This document shows, one piece after another, positions 40,886 to 51,000 of a stretch of DNA of 64,000 nt. Location of the stretch: positions 4,030,001 through 4,094,000 of the forward strand of contig NZ_CP108394.1 in the NCBI RefSeq assembly GCF_041435215.1, written 5' to 3'. Numbering within the stretch: position 1 is the first letter of the stretch; every line of letters starts with the position of its first letter. Under the pieces are notes generated by a model that did not search any database, had not been told where the DNA came from, and was given only the letters and a program-made list of their open reading frames with translations. A program made the position numbers and the translations under genes. The stretch comes from Streptomyces sp. NBC_01314. GTDB taxonomy: Bacteria > Actinomycetota > Actinomycetes > Streptomycetales > Streptomycetaceae.

Positions 40886-41826
40886 GACTGCTGCTTCGCC
40901 TCCTCGGCGGCGGTGATGGCGACGAAGGCCTGCTCCAGGCCGAGTCCGCCGACTTCGAGGTTGCGGGGGTAGACGCCGAGGCCGTAGAGGGCGTGGACGG
41001 TCGCGTCGGCGTCGGTGGACTGGATGCGGACGGTACGGCCGGACACGTCGATGGTGGTCAGGCAGGGCAGGGTGTGCAGCCGGGCCTCGTCGGCCGGACT
41101 CCCGTGCAGGTCGAAGGAGATCCTCCTGGCTCCCGCCCTGGCCTTGATCTCGGCCGCCGTGCCGTCGGCCAGCAGTCGGCCCCGGTGCAGGACGAGCACG
41201 CGGTCGGCGATGGCGTCGGCCTCTTCGAGGTAGTGGGTGGCGAAGAGGACGGTGCGGCCCTGGTCGGCCTGTTCGCGCATGGTCGCCCAGAAGGCCTGGC
41301 GGGCGGAGACGTCCATGCCGGTGGTGGGCTCGTCAAGGACGATCAGGTCGCTGTCACCGGCTGTGGCGAGGGCGAAGCGGACGCGCTGGGCCTGGCCGCC
41401 GGAGAGCTTGTGGACCCTGCGGTCGGCGATCTGGGTGATGCCGGAGCGGGCGAGGACGTCGGAGACCGGGTACGGCCTCGGGTGCAGGTCACAGGCGAGC
41501 CGGACCAGTTCGGCGACCGTGACGTCGTCCATCAGCCCGCCGCTCTGCAGCATGGCGCCCACGCGTCCGGCGACGATCGCCTCGCGCGGGCTCGTGCCGA
41601 AGACACCGACCGTGCCGCTGTCGGCGTTCTTGAGGCCGAGCAGCAGGTCCAGGGTGGTGGACTTGCCGGCGCCGTTCGGGCCCAGCAGGGCCACGGTCTC
41701 CCCCGGGTACAGGGCGAGCGTCAGGCCGTCCACGGCCAGCACGTCGCCGTACGCCTTCGTCACCCTGTCGAATCCCACCACCGCTGAGTCGGTGGCCTTC
41801 GTCGTGGCCGTCGTCGTGGTCGTCAT
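40882..41826 (-). CDS. ABC exporter ATP-binding subunit
   Basis: A 314-residue ATPase of the DrrA/LnrL type. Walker A is GPNGAGKST (K55), signature LSGGQAQRVRFAL, Walker B LIVLDEPTTGMD and H-loop ATHYLEEAD. A C-terminal ~90-residue extension is typical for this exporter group. ATG 41826 is chosen; an ATG three codons upstream is in frame and neither has a strong ribosome-binding site. First gene of the exporter/two-component operon; the stop overlaps the permease start by four bases. Confidence 0.92.
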   Translation of the reverse strand: MTTTTTATTKATDSAVVGFDRVTKAYGDVLAVDGLTLALYPGETVALLGPNGAGKSTTLDLLLGLKNADSGTVGVFGTSPREAIVAGRVGAMLQSGGLMDDVTVAELVRLACDLHPRPYPVSDVLARSGITQIADRRVHKLSGGQAQRVRFALATAGDSDLIVLDEPTTGMDVSARQAFWATMREQADQGRTVLFATHYLEEADAIADRVLVLHRGRLLADGTAAEIKARAGARRISFDLHGSPADEARLHTLPCLTTIDVSGRTVRIQSTDADATVHALYGLGVYPRNLEVGGLGLEQAFVAITAAEEAKQQS

Positions 41827-41880
41827 GTGCACCATCGTCGGCGCGCGGGGGGTGCCGTCGGCAGTGTCGGCGGTCCTGAT

Positions 41881-41906
41881 CCCGGCATGACAGAAGTCAT
41901 ACCGGG
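41881..41906. promoter_or_regulatory. Inverted repeat CCCGG-C-ATGAC-AGAA-GTCAT-A-CCGGG
   Basis: A 26-bp imperfect palindrome (core ATGAC-N4-GTCAT) 55 bases before the exporter ATPase start. Operators of NarL-type regulators are often such ATGAC-type dyads, and exporter/two-component operons of this class tend to regulate themselves. It is therefore a good candidate site for the response regulator encoded at the end of the operon. Confidence 0.6.
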
Positions 41907-41937
41907 GACGGTGACAGTGACGACTCCGGGATACGGC

Positions 41938-41971
41938 GAGGGGGCACCCGGCGTGTGCCGGGTGCCCCCTC
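41938..41971 (-). terminator. Strong terminator hairpin
   Basis: GAGGGGGCACCCGGC pairs perfectly with GCCGGGTGCCCCCTC around the loop GTGT. It follows the peptidoglycan-binding gene on the minus strand. Confidence 0.85.
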
Positions 41972-41990
41972 CGCGCCGCTCCGGGACCGG

Positions 41991-44147
41991 CTAGCTCGGG
42001 TCCGTCTCGATGACCGCCGTGCGGTCCGTCGTGCTCTTCAGGGCCTGGCGGAGGGCGCTGTAGACGTCCTCGACGGTGACCGGGGTCTTCTCACCGTTGC
42101 CACGGGTGATGAGGACTCCGTCGAAGGCGCCGCCGTAGAGCTCCTTGAGGGCCTTCTCGTCGTAGGAGTCGACGAGCTTGCCGTCGACCGTCTTGACGGT
42201 CATGAACCTCCAGAGGGAGTTCTCCGGGCTCATCGGGACGCTGTGCAGGGGGTCCGTCTGGACGGTCACCCTGCCCGACATGGCCGGCTGCGCGAACTCC
42301 TTCATGAACCGGTCGACCTCGGCCTTGTCGACCGACGGCTCCTTGGTGGTGGTCGGGAGCCGCACGGCGGTGACCGTGCCGGTCTCGACCTGGGTGCGGT
42401 AGGCCTCCTCGACGGCGTCGGTGGACTCGTCGACGTCGATGCCCTTGCCCGCCTTGCCGTAGACGGCGACGGCCTTGCCGGCCTCGTACTTGACGGTGCC
42501 GTCGCTCGCCGAGCCGGAGCTGCCGGCGGCGCGCCGCAGGGCGGCCTCCAGCTTCTCCTCGTCGACGGGCATGACGGGCGCGACGACCCGCTTCTGGCCG
42601 AAGAGCGAGCCGATCACGGAGACGGGGTTGTAGTCGCTGACGGCGGCGGCGCTGACCGTGGCCTGCTTGTCGAACTGGAGTCCGGCCTGGTCGGGCCTGA
42701 GCGAGACGGTCTCGCCGTCGACGGTGAGCTTCAGCGCCGCGTCGGTGCTCTTGCCGAAGGCCGCGTCCAGCTTGTTGACGGCCTCGTCACGGGTGCCGCC
42801 GCCGATGTCGACGCCGAGGACCGTGGTGCCCTTGGGGACGTCGGAGTGGTTCATCAGCAGACCGGCGCCGTAGACACCGCCGCCGAGGAAGATCGCACCG
42901 CCGATGAGCAGGCCGAGCTTGCTGCGGCCCTTCTTCTTGGCCGGCTTGGCGGACTTCGTGTTCTTCGCCGGGCCGGACTTCGCCTGCGGAGCGGGGTCGG
43001 GCAGCTTCGGCGGGGTGTGCCGCACCGCGCCGTCGGGGCCGCCCGCGCCGAACGGTGTGCCCTGGGTGCCGGGGGGCACGACCGGGATACCGCTGGTCAG
43101 GGTGTGCCCGGAGGGGTTGTCGAGGTGGGGGCCGGGGCCGCCGCCGTAGCCCGGGGCGCCCGGCTCTTGGGCCTGCCGCTGCGGGGTGAGGACCGCGGTG
43201 TCGTCGCTGAGGCCGCCGCCGGGGCGGGCGTAGCCGCCGGACGCGGAGAAGTCGGCGTCGGGGCCGCCGAAGGGGTTGCCCTGGTAGCCGGGGTTGCCGG
43301 TGCCGCCCTGGCCGGGCGGCGGGCCGAGCGGGCTGTCGCCGGTGACGGGGCCGCCGGTGGGGCCCGCCGGGCCGGAGCGGCCGTTCGGGCCGCCGGGGTG
43401 GCCGCCGCCGTTGTCCGAGAAGTACGGCAGGTCGTCGCGCTCGGGCTTGGTGCCGGCCAGCGCGGCCGATACGTCGAAGGAGCCGGTGCCGCCGCCGTGG
43501 CCGGGAGCGACCGGCTGACCGCCGGTGGCACCGGCGAGCCCGGCGCCGTTCGTACCGCCGGGCCTGGGGCCGGCGCTCGCGCCGGGGCGCGGGCCACCGG
43601 GCTGCGTGCCGCCGGGACCCCCGGCCATCGGGCCCGTGCCGCCGGGACGGGCGCCCGGGTCGGGGCCGCCCTGCGCGCCGGTGACCGGGCCACCGATGGA
43701 CCCGGTGGAGAACCCGGCCCCGTCGCTGGCGCCCTTGGGGGGCGGCGTGGCGCCGCCCCTGCGGGGCGCGAACCAGTCGCTGGTGGGCTCGGCCGGCGCG
43801 GCCGGGTCGGGCCCGGGCGCCGGGGTGTCCGTGAACACGGGCATGGCCGTGGTGCCGGTGGTCTCCGACTCGGACCCGGTGCCGTCAGCGGCGCCCGCGC
43901 CGTCGCCGACCGGTGTGCGGACGACGACCGGCGGGATCGGACGCGAGCCGGGGATGTTGATCCGGACCCGCGTGGTCAGCGTGGTCTCGGTCCTGGGGCC
44001 GTCCGGTCGCTCGCCGGCGGCCGACCGGGCCGCCTCGGCACCGGCCTCGGTGGCCATGGGCGTGCCGTACGGCGGTGTCCCCGACGGGTACGCGGTGCTA
44101 CCGCGCCCATTGGCCCCGGAGGACGAAGTGTCAGTTTCACGACTCAA
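41991..44147 (-). CDS. Membrane-anchored peptidoglycan-binding-like protein with long disordered N-terminus
   Basis: A 718-residue protein. The first ~390 residues are disordered, rich in Gly, Pro, Thr and Ala and cytoplasmic. A basic patch KKKGRSK precedes one membrane helix (LGLLIGGAIFLGGGVYGAGL). The outer part has two repeated PG_binding_4/YoaR-type domains (VLGVDIGGGTRDEAVNKLDAAF; GKGIDVDESTDAVEEAYRTQ), the domain found before VanW or L,D-transpeptidases. No catalytic domain follows. A TTG start is supported by GGGAGATCC upstream. A role at the cell wall is inferred. Confidence 0.82.
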   Translation of the reverse strand: MSRETDTSSSGANGRGSTAYPSGTPPYGTPMATEAGAEAARSAAGERPDGPRTETTLTTRVRINIPGSRPIPPVVVRTPVGDGAGAADGTGSESETTGTTAMPVFTDTPAPGPDPAAPAEPTSDWFAPRRGGATPPPKGASDGAGFSTGSIGGPVTGAQGGPDPGARPGGTGPMAGGPGGTQPGGPRPGASAGPRPGGTNGAGLAGATGGQPVAPGHGGGTGSFDVSAALAGTKPERDDLPYFSDNGGGHPGGPNGRSGPAGPTGGPVTGDSPLGPPPGQGGTGNPGYQGNPFGGPDADFSASGGYARPGGGLSDDTAVLTPQRQAQEPGAPGYGGGPGPHLDNPSGHTLTSGIPVVPPGTQGTPFGAGGPDGAVRHTPPKLPDPAPQAKSGPAKNTKSAKPAKKKGRSKLGLLIGGAIFLGGGVYGAGLLMNHSDVPKGTTVLGVDIGGGTRDEAVNKLDAAFGKSTDAALKLTVDGETVSLRPDQAGLQFDKQATVSAAAVSDYNPVSVIGSLFGQKRVVAPVMPVDEEKLEAALRRAAGSSGSASDGTVKYEAGKAVAVYGKAGKGIDVDESTDAVEEAYRTQVETGTVTAVRLPTTTKEPSVDKAEVDRFMKEFAQPAMSGRVTVQTDPLHSVPMSPENSLWRFMTVKTVDGKLVDSYDEKALKELYGGAFDGVLITRGNGEKTPVTVEDVYSALRQALKSTTDRTAVIETDPS

Positions 44148-44305
44148 GGCAGGATCTCCCGGTTTGCTCCGCCGCCCTCACGACCTCAACTCAGCGGGCA
44201 GCTCGGCGGCGCGCACCACCATACTGGCCACTTCCGGCGCGTAACCCACGACCGCGTGGGAAACCCACACCGGACCCGCACCCGCGCACTGCTGCGAAGT
44301 GGTGG

Positions 44306-44737
44306 TCACTTCCCAAGTCGGACGTCGGGCCCGGTCGGTTGCCGCCCCCACCCAAGGGTGGCGCACATCACAGCCACAGCCATGCCCCCGAGCAGGAAGA
44401 GATACGAGCCGGCTCCCGCGCCGAACAGGAAGTCGCCCTCCGGCCGGGTGGACGTCAGCAGGACGACGGAGATCATCCAACCGGAGGCCGGCGCAACGGC
44501 CCCCGCCCGGCTGCCCGTCGCCCGCGCGCCACCCAGGAAGAGCCCGGCGGCGCCCAGCAGCGCGAGCAGCAATCCGCCGGGGAACCAGGCCGCTTGGAGC
44601 AGCCCTCCGGCCACGCCGACCACCGCTCCCAGCACGAAGAGCCCCAGGTGGGCGGCGGCGCGCGCCAGCGGGGGAAACGTCAACGGCTGGGCGAGCGCGC
44701 CGCCTTGCCCGCCCGTCGGCCGGTCCGTCCGCTTCAT
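44306..44737 (-). CDS. DUF6113-like small membrane protein
   Basis: A 143-residue protein with four predicted membrane helices (LGLFVLGAVVGVAGGLLQAA, LLLALLGAAGLFLGGA, WMISVVLLTST, YLFLLGGMAVAVMCATLGWG). I believe this family is DUF6113. It sits 64 bases downstream of mshB on the same strand and is probably co-transcribed. In actinomycetes such a small membrane protein commonly accompanies mshB. Its function is unknown; a link to mycothiol has not been shown. Confidence 0.8.
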   Translation of the reverse strand: MKRTDRPTGGQGGALAQPLTFPPLARAAAHLGLFVLGAVVGVAGGLLQAAWFPGGLLLALLGAAGLFLGGARATGSRAGAVAPASGWMISVVLLTSTRPEGDFLFGAGAGSYLFLLGGMAVAVMCATLGWGRQPTGPDVRLGK

Positions 44738-44801
44738 CGCCGGACCGCCGCTCGGCGGTCGGGCGAACGCACCACTCGTTTGTCATACACATGCGTACGC
44801 A

Positions 44802-45773
44802 TCACAGGGCCGTTCCGTTCTGCCGTTCCTCGAAAGAAATGCCGGGAATCCCCTCGAACAAGTCACATTCCCGGCTCCCCCCTTCGCGTCTGCCGCGTAC
44901 CAACTCGTAGTACTCGGTGCTCAGGAAGGGCTGTGCCAGCGCGTTGGAGAGGGCGAAGTACGGCTCGGCGACCTCGATCTGGGTGGCGTGCGCGCGCATC
45001 GCGGCGGCCTTCGCTGCCGCGAAGCCGGTGCCGTCGATCTCGGTCGTGACGATGTGGTCGTCCACCACTCCGGGCACATCGGTGACGCTCGCGGCCTGCT
45101 TGAACGGCAGCCGTCCGGGCTCGGCGAGGTCGCGGCGGAGCCGGCCGAAGCCCTCCAGGAGCACCCCGCGCGGCACCCGGTTCCAGTAGACCTTGTCGAT
45201 GTCCCAGGGCTCGCCCAGGTCGGGGCGGAAGTCCGGGTCGGGGGTCAGGTCGGCCGCGCGCATGGCGACGCGGTGGGCCTGGATGTGGTCGGGGTGGCCG
45301 TAGCCGCCGTTGGGGTCGTAGGTGACGAGGACCTGGGGGCGGACCTCGCGGATCACCCGGACCAGGTGGGCGGCGGCCTCGTCGACGTCGGCGGACCAGA
45401 AGGCGCCGGGGCGCTCGTTCTGCTCGACGCCCATCATCCCGGAGTCACGGTAGCGGCCGGGGCCGCCGAGGAAACGGTGGTCGGTGACTCCGAGTTCCTT
45501 CATGGCCTCGGCCAGCTCGTCCGCCCGATGGGAGCCCAGCGTGTCGTCACGGTCGGGCGCAAGGTGCGCGAAACGGGGCGGGATGACCTCGCCCTCCTCG
45601 CCGAGGGTGCAGGTCACCAACGTCACCCCGGCTCCCTCGGCCGCGTACCTGGCCATGGTCGCGCCGTTGTTGATCGACTCGTCGTCCGGATGCGCGTGCA
45701 CCAGGAGCAGTCGGTGAACGGAGCGAGATGGGGGTCCCCCCGGCCGAGCGTTGGGGGAGGGCAGATCCGTCAT
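44802..45773 (-). CDS. mshB: Mycothiol biosynthesis deacetylase MshB
   Basis: A 323-residue zinc amidase. It removes the acetyl group from N-acetyl-glucosaminyl-inositol, the second committed step of mycothiol synthesis. [19 protein letters not shown] carries the metal ligands H28 and D31 (AHPDDE), and [19 protein letters not shown] the third histidine; [10 protein letters not shown] and [14 protein letters not shown] match the family. ATG start. The presence of mycothiol genes confirms the actinobacterial origin. Followed by the small membrane gene and the peptidoglycan-binding gene, probably as one operon. Confidence 0.93.
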   Translation of the reverse strand: MTDLPSPNARPGGPPSRSVHRLLLVHAHPDDESINNGATMARYAAEGAGVTLVTCTLGEEGEVIPPRFAHLAPDRDDTLGSHRADELAEAMKELGVTDHRFLGGPGRYRDSGMMGVEQNERPGAFWSADVDEAAAHLVRVIREVRPQVLVTYDPNGGYGHPDHIQAHRVAMRAADLTPDPDFRPDLGEPWDIDKVYWNRVPRGVLLEGFGRLRRDLAEPGRLPFKQAASVTDVPGVVDDHIVTTEIDGTGFAAAKAAAMRAHATQIEVAEPYFALSNALAQPFLSTEYYELVRGRREGGSRECDLFEGIPGISFEERQNGTAL

Positions 45774-45897
45774 GGGCCCACCCTACGAGGCCCCCGGCCC
45801 GCCCCTGTGCCGGGCGCGGTCATTCACAGGAACGGCCGGCCGCGAGGGTCGAGGGCCCGGTGGGACAGGCCCGGGAAGACCCCGGCGGCCGGAGGCG

Positions 45898-46092
45898 TCA
45901 GAACTTGATACTGCCGATCATGCCCGCGATGTTGGTCGTCAGCTCGCTGATCGTCGGCGCGATGGTCGAGGAGGCGAGGTAGAAACCGAGCAGGATGCAG
46001 ATGATCGCGTGTGGTGCCTTCAACCCTGACTTCTTGATCAGGATGAAGACGATGATCGCCAGCAGCACCACCGCCGAAATCGAGAGTGCCAC
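45898..46092 (-). CDS. Small two-helix membrane protein (64 aa)
   Basis: A 64-residue hydrophobic protein with helices SISAVVLLAIIVFILIKKS and HAIICILLGFYLASSTIAP, separated by a short basic loop, so the termini are probably on the same side. GTG follows GGAGGTGAG with a good spacer. I recognise only that such small proteins occur widely in Streptomyces, some of them linked with mobile-element transfer functions. No element is visible here. Function unknown. Confidence 0.78.
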   Translation of the reverse strand: MALSISAVVLLAIIVFILIKKSGLKAPHAIICILLGFYLASSTIAPTISELTTNIAGMIGSIKF

Positions 46093-46316
46093 GGCGGCTC
46101 ACCTCCAAAAGTTCCCTGGGACCTGGGGAGCGAAGCAGTTGTCGAAGGCTGACGGCGGAGCCGTCGTCAACCGGTGACGTGGGTGACGCAGTTGTGAATC
46201 CATACAGCGGCCAGCAGGTTCATACCCACCCAGCGGTAGTGATCATAACTATCCATACGCGCGCATCGATCGGCGCACGGCCGCACAAGGGGGCGCATGG
46301 CCAATATGGTCGGACC

Positions 46317-48512
46317 ATGACGACCCAGCCCGAGTCATTTCCCCGCCGACACGCCCGGACACAACGTTTCACCCTCGGCGCGCCACGGGCGTTCTCCATC
46401 GCCCCGGACGGCTCCCGCGTGGTGTTTCTGCGGTCCTCCGCCGGCACCGAGCGGGCGAACAAGCTGTGGGTGCTGGACCTCGGGGACGGCGTCGGGGGAA
46501 GCGGGGCGGGGCTTCCCCCGGCCGAGGGCCGGGAGAGGGTGGCGGCCGACCCGGGCGCACTGCTCGCCGGTTCCTCGGAGAAGTTGTCCGCGCAGGAGCG
46601 CGCACGCCGTGAGCGTCTGCGCGAGGGCGGCGCCGGGATCGTCGGCTACGCCACCGACGCGGCCGTGGAGCTGGCCTCCTTCGCCTTGTCGGGGCGGCTC
46701 TTCGTGGCCGAGCTGCGGGTCGGCACGGCACGTGAACTGGCCGTTCCCGGACCGGTGATCGACCCCCGCCCCTCCCCCGACGGCCGCTACGTCGCGTACG
46801 TCGCCCGGGGCGCGCTGCGGGTCGTCGGGGCGGAGGGCGGCGACGACCTGGCGCTCGCGGAGGAGGGACCGGAGAACGTCACCCATGGTCTGGCGGAGTT
46901 CATCGCGGCCGAGGAGATGGGCCGTTCGCGTGGTTTCTGGTGGTCGCCCGAGTCGGACCGCCTGCTGGTGGCGCGCGTGGACGACACGCCGGTGCGGCGC
47001 TGGTGGATTTCCGACCCCGCGCAGCCGGAGAGGGACCCGCAGCGGGTGGCGTACCCGGCGGCCGGGACGGCCAACGCGGACGTACGGCTCTTCGTGATCG
47101 ACCTGTCCGGGACCCGCACGGAGGTCGTGTGGGACCGGGCGCGCTACCCGTATCTGGCGCATGTGCACTGGTCAGGGGCGGGTGCGCCGCTGCTTCTGGT
47201 GCAGGCGCGGGATCAGCGCAGCCAGCTGTTCCTGGCCGTGGACCCGGACTCGGGTGCGACCCGGATGGTGCACGCCGACGAAGATCCACATTGGCTTGAT
47301 CTTTTCCCTGGGGTGCCCTCGTGGAGTCCGTCGGGGCAACTCGTGCGTGTCGCGGACGAGGGCGGCGCGCGGGTGCTGGCGGTCGGCGAACGCCCGCTGA
47401 CGGGGCCGCAGTTGCATGTCCGAGCCGTTCTGGACGTGGCCGACGCCGACGTGCTGATCTCCGCGTCGGCCGGTGCGGCGGCGGCCGATCCGGAGATCGG
47501 GGAGATCCACGTCTACCGCGTGAACGAGCTGGGCATGGAGCGCGTCTCGCAGGAGCCCGGCGTGCACTCGGCGGTGCGCGCCGGGGGCGTGACCGTGCTG
47601 GTCTCGGCCGTTCCGGAGAGGCCGGGTACCCAAGTACAGGTGCTGCGGGACGGCGACCGGAGGAAGCTGGGGGTTCCCCCGGCCGGAGGCTGGGGGAAGG
47701 TGGCGACTGTGGCGTCTTGCGCGGAAGACCCCGGTATGTCACCGCGCGTACGGTTTACACAGGGGGGCGCACGCCGCGTACCGTGCGCCCTGCTTATGCC
47801 GAGGGACTACGACGGGGTCACACCCCTGCCGGTTCTCATGGACCCCTACGGTGGTCCGCACGGCCCCCGGGTGCTCGCCGCCCACAACGCGCACCTCACC
47901 TCGCAGTGGTTCGCCGACCAGGGTTTCGCGGTGGTGGTCGCCGACGGGCGCGGCACCCCCGGCCGCTCGCCCGCCTGGGAGAAGGAGATCGACGGCGACT
48001 TCACGCTCTCCCTGGACGACCAGGTGGACGCGCTGCACGACCTGGCCCAGTCGCATCCGCTGGACCTGTCCCGGGTGGCGATCCGCGGCTGGTCGTACGG
48101 CGGCTGGCTCGCGGCCCTCGCCGTGCTGCGCCGCCCGGACGTCTTCCACGCGGGCATCGCGGGCGCCCCGGTCACCGACTGGCGGCTGTACGACACGCAC
48201 TACACCGAGCGGTACCTGGGCGATCCCACGACGGACCCGGCGGCGTACGCGAAGAGTTCGCTGATCACGGGTGAAGGGCTGTCCTCGCCCGCCGAGCCGC
48301 ACCGCCCGCTGATGATCGTGCACGGCACCGCCGACGACAACGTCGTGTTCGCCCACGCCCTGCGACTGTCCTCCGCGCTCCTCGCGGCCGGCCGGCCCCA
48401 CGAGGTCCTGCCGCTCTCCGGGGTCACCCACATCACCCCCCAGGAACAGGTCGCGGAGAACCTGCTGCTGCTCCAGGTGGACTTCCTGAAGCGTTCGCTG
48501 GGACTGGCATAG
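46317..48512 (+). CDS. S9 family prolyl oligopeptidase/dipeptidyl peptidase IV-like
   Basis: A 731-residue serine peptidase. The N-terminal ~480 residues form a DPP-IV beta-propeller (FSIAPDGSRVVFLRS, RPSPDGRYVAYVARG, EEMGRSRGFWWSPESDRLLV with the EE motif for the free N-terminus of the substrate). The C-terminal hydrolase has S593 (GWSYGGW), D673 (HGTADDN) and H705 (GVTHIT). No signal peptide, so it is probably intracellular and trims peptides, including some taken up by the adjacent oligopeptide transporter (inference from position). ATG without a strong ribosome-binding site. Confidence 0.9.
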   Translation: MTTQPESFPRRHARTQRFTLGAPRAFSIAPDGSRVVFLRSSAGTERANKLWVLDLGDGVGGSGAGLPPAEGRERVAADPGALLAGSSEKLSAQERARRERLREGGAGIVGYATDAAVELASFALSGRLFVAELRVGTARELAVPGPVIDPRPSPDGRYVAYVARGALRVVGAEGGDDLALAEEGPENVTHGLAEFIAAEEMGRSRGFWWSPESDRLLVARVDDTPVRRWWISDPAQPERDPQRVAYPAAGTANADVRLFVIDLSGTRTEVVWDRARYPYLAHVHWSGAGAPLLLVQARDQRSQLFLAVDPDSGATRMVHADEDPHWLDLFPGVPSWSPSGQLVRVADEGGARVLAVGERPLTGPQLHVRAVLDVADADVLISASAGAAAADPEIGEIHVYRVNELGMERVSQEPGVHSAVRAGGVTVLVSAVPERPGTQVQVLRDGDRRKLGVPPAGGWGKVATVASCAEDPGMSPRVRFTQGGARRVPCALLMPRDYDGVTPLPVLMDPYGGPHGPRVLAAHNAHLTSQWFADQGFAVVVADGRGTPGRSPAWEKEIDGDFTLSLDDQVDALHDLAQSHPLDLSRVAIRGWSYGGWLAALAVLRRPDVFHAGIAGAPVTDWRLYDTHYTERYLGDPTTDPAAYAKSSLITGEGLSSPAEPHRPLMIVHGTADDNVVFAHALRLSSALLAAGRPHEVLPLSGVTHITPQEQVAENLLLLQVDFLKRSLGLA

Positions 48513-48530
48513 GGGCGGGCGGGCACGGCA

Positions 48531-48564
48531 ACGGGCCGGGGCTACATGGCGAGCCCCGGCCCGT
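48531..48564. terminator. Terminator hairpin after the peptidase gene
   Basis: ACGGGCCGGGGCT pairs with AGCCCCGGCCCGT around an eight-base loop, followed by TT. It lies between the convergent peptidase and oligopeptide-transporter genes. Confidence 0.82.
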
Positions 48565-48672
48565 TTACGGCACCCGCACGGCCGTACGCGATTTAGATTC
48601 GCGCGTCCGTATATCGGAACGACGTCAGCCAAGTTGCCTGCGTGTTAACGCGTTTGGTGCATATTTGTACGC

Positions 48673-49845
<1,173 letters not shown>

Positions 49846-50828
49846 CGAGGCACTCCCTCCAGAAGTGGCAGGCGCTCATCCGGATCCCGTCCGACGGCTC
49901 CACGTCGTACAGCGGGGGTACGTCGGTACGGCAGACGTCGCGGGCCATCGGGCAGCGGGGGTTGAAGGCGCAGCCGGGCGGGATGTTCATGAGGTTGGGC
50001 GGCAGACCCCTGATCGCGTACAGCTCCTGGCCCTTCTGGTCCAGGCGCGGGATCGAGTCGAGGAGGCCCCGGGTGTACGGGTGGGCCGGGGCCTTGTAGA
50101 TGTCGTGGACCGGGGCGGACTCCACGATGCGGCCCGCGTACATCACGGCGATGCGGTCGGCGACGTCCGCGACGACTCCGAGGTCGTGGGTGATGAGGAC
50201 GAGGCCCATGCGGAGTTCACGCTGAAGTTCGGCCAGGAGGTCCATGACCTGGGCCTGGACGGTGACGTCCAGCGCGGTCGTGGGTTCGTCGGCGATGATC
50301 AGCGCGGGTTCCAGGGCCAGCGCCATGGCGATCATGATGCGCTGGCGCATGCCGCCGGAGAACTGGTGCGGATAGTCCCGTACGCGTTCTTTGGCACCCG
50401 GGATGCGGACCCGGTCCATCAGCTCGACCGCCTTGGCACGGGCGTCCTTCTTCGACATGCCCCGGTGCACGACGAACATCTCGCCGAGCTGGTCGCCGAC
50501 GCTCAGCACCGGGTTCAGGGAGGACAGGGCGTCCTGGAAGATCATCGCCATCTCGGCACCGCGGACCTTCCGGCGCTCCTCCTCCTTGAGCTTCAGCAGG
50601 TCCTGGCCCTTGAAGAGGATCTCGCCGCCGGTGATCCTCCCGGGCGGCATGTCGAGAATGCCCATGATCGCCTGCGCGGTGACCGACTTCCCGGAACCGG
50701 ACTCGCCGAGCACGGCCAGCGTCTGCCCCTCGTCCACCCCGTAGTCGACCCCGTTGACCGCCTTGGCGACCCCGTCCCGCGTCCGGAACTCCACGTGCAG
50801 GCCACGCACTTCGAGCAACATGACGGCG

Positions 50829-50895
50829 GCTCACCTCAGCTTCGGGTCGAGGGCGTCGCGCACCGCGTCGCCCGGCATGACGAACGCCAGGACGG
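50829..50895 (-). repeat. Duplicated permease-gene 3' end (second copy at 50999-51065)
   Basis: These 67 bases repeat 50999-51065 with two differences, at an offset of 170 bp. They contain the last 19 codons of the permease (AFVMPGDAVRDALDPKLR) with its stop and the start of the next ribosome-binding region. The offset is not a multiple of three, so the second copy is not in frame with the gene. It is a non-functional remnant in the operon gap. Confidence 0.9.
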
Positions 50896-51000
50896 GGTCC
50901 CGTCGGCGCCTCGGAGCGCCACAGCGGCACGTGGACCCACCCGCCACCGCCCCGGCCACCCCACCCACGGACCACGCGACCCCGGCGACATGACCACCGC

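Noticed and set aside
41955..45908. 1317-residue open frame on the plus strand
   Set aside because: It is antisense to the peptidoglycan-binding, DUF6113 and mshB genes, whose conserved motifs are clear. The frame is open because of GC-rich codon bias.
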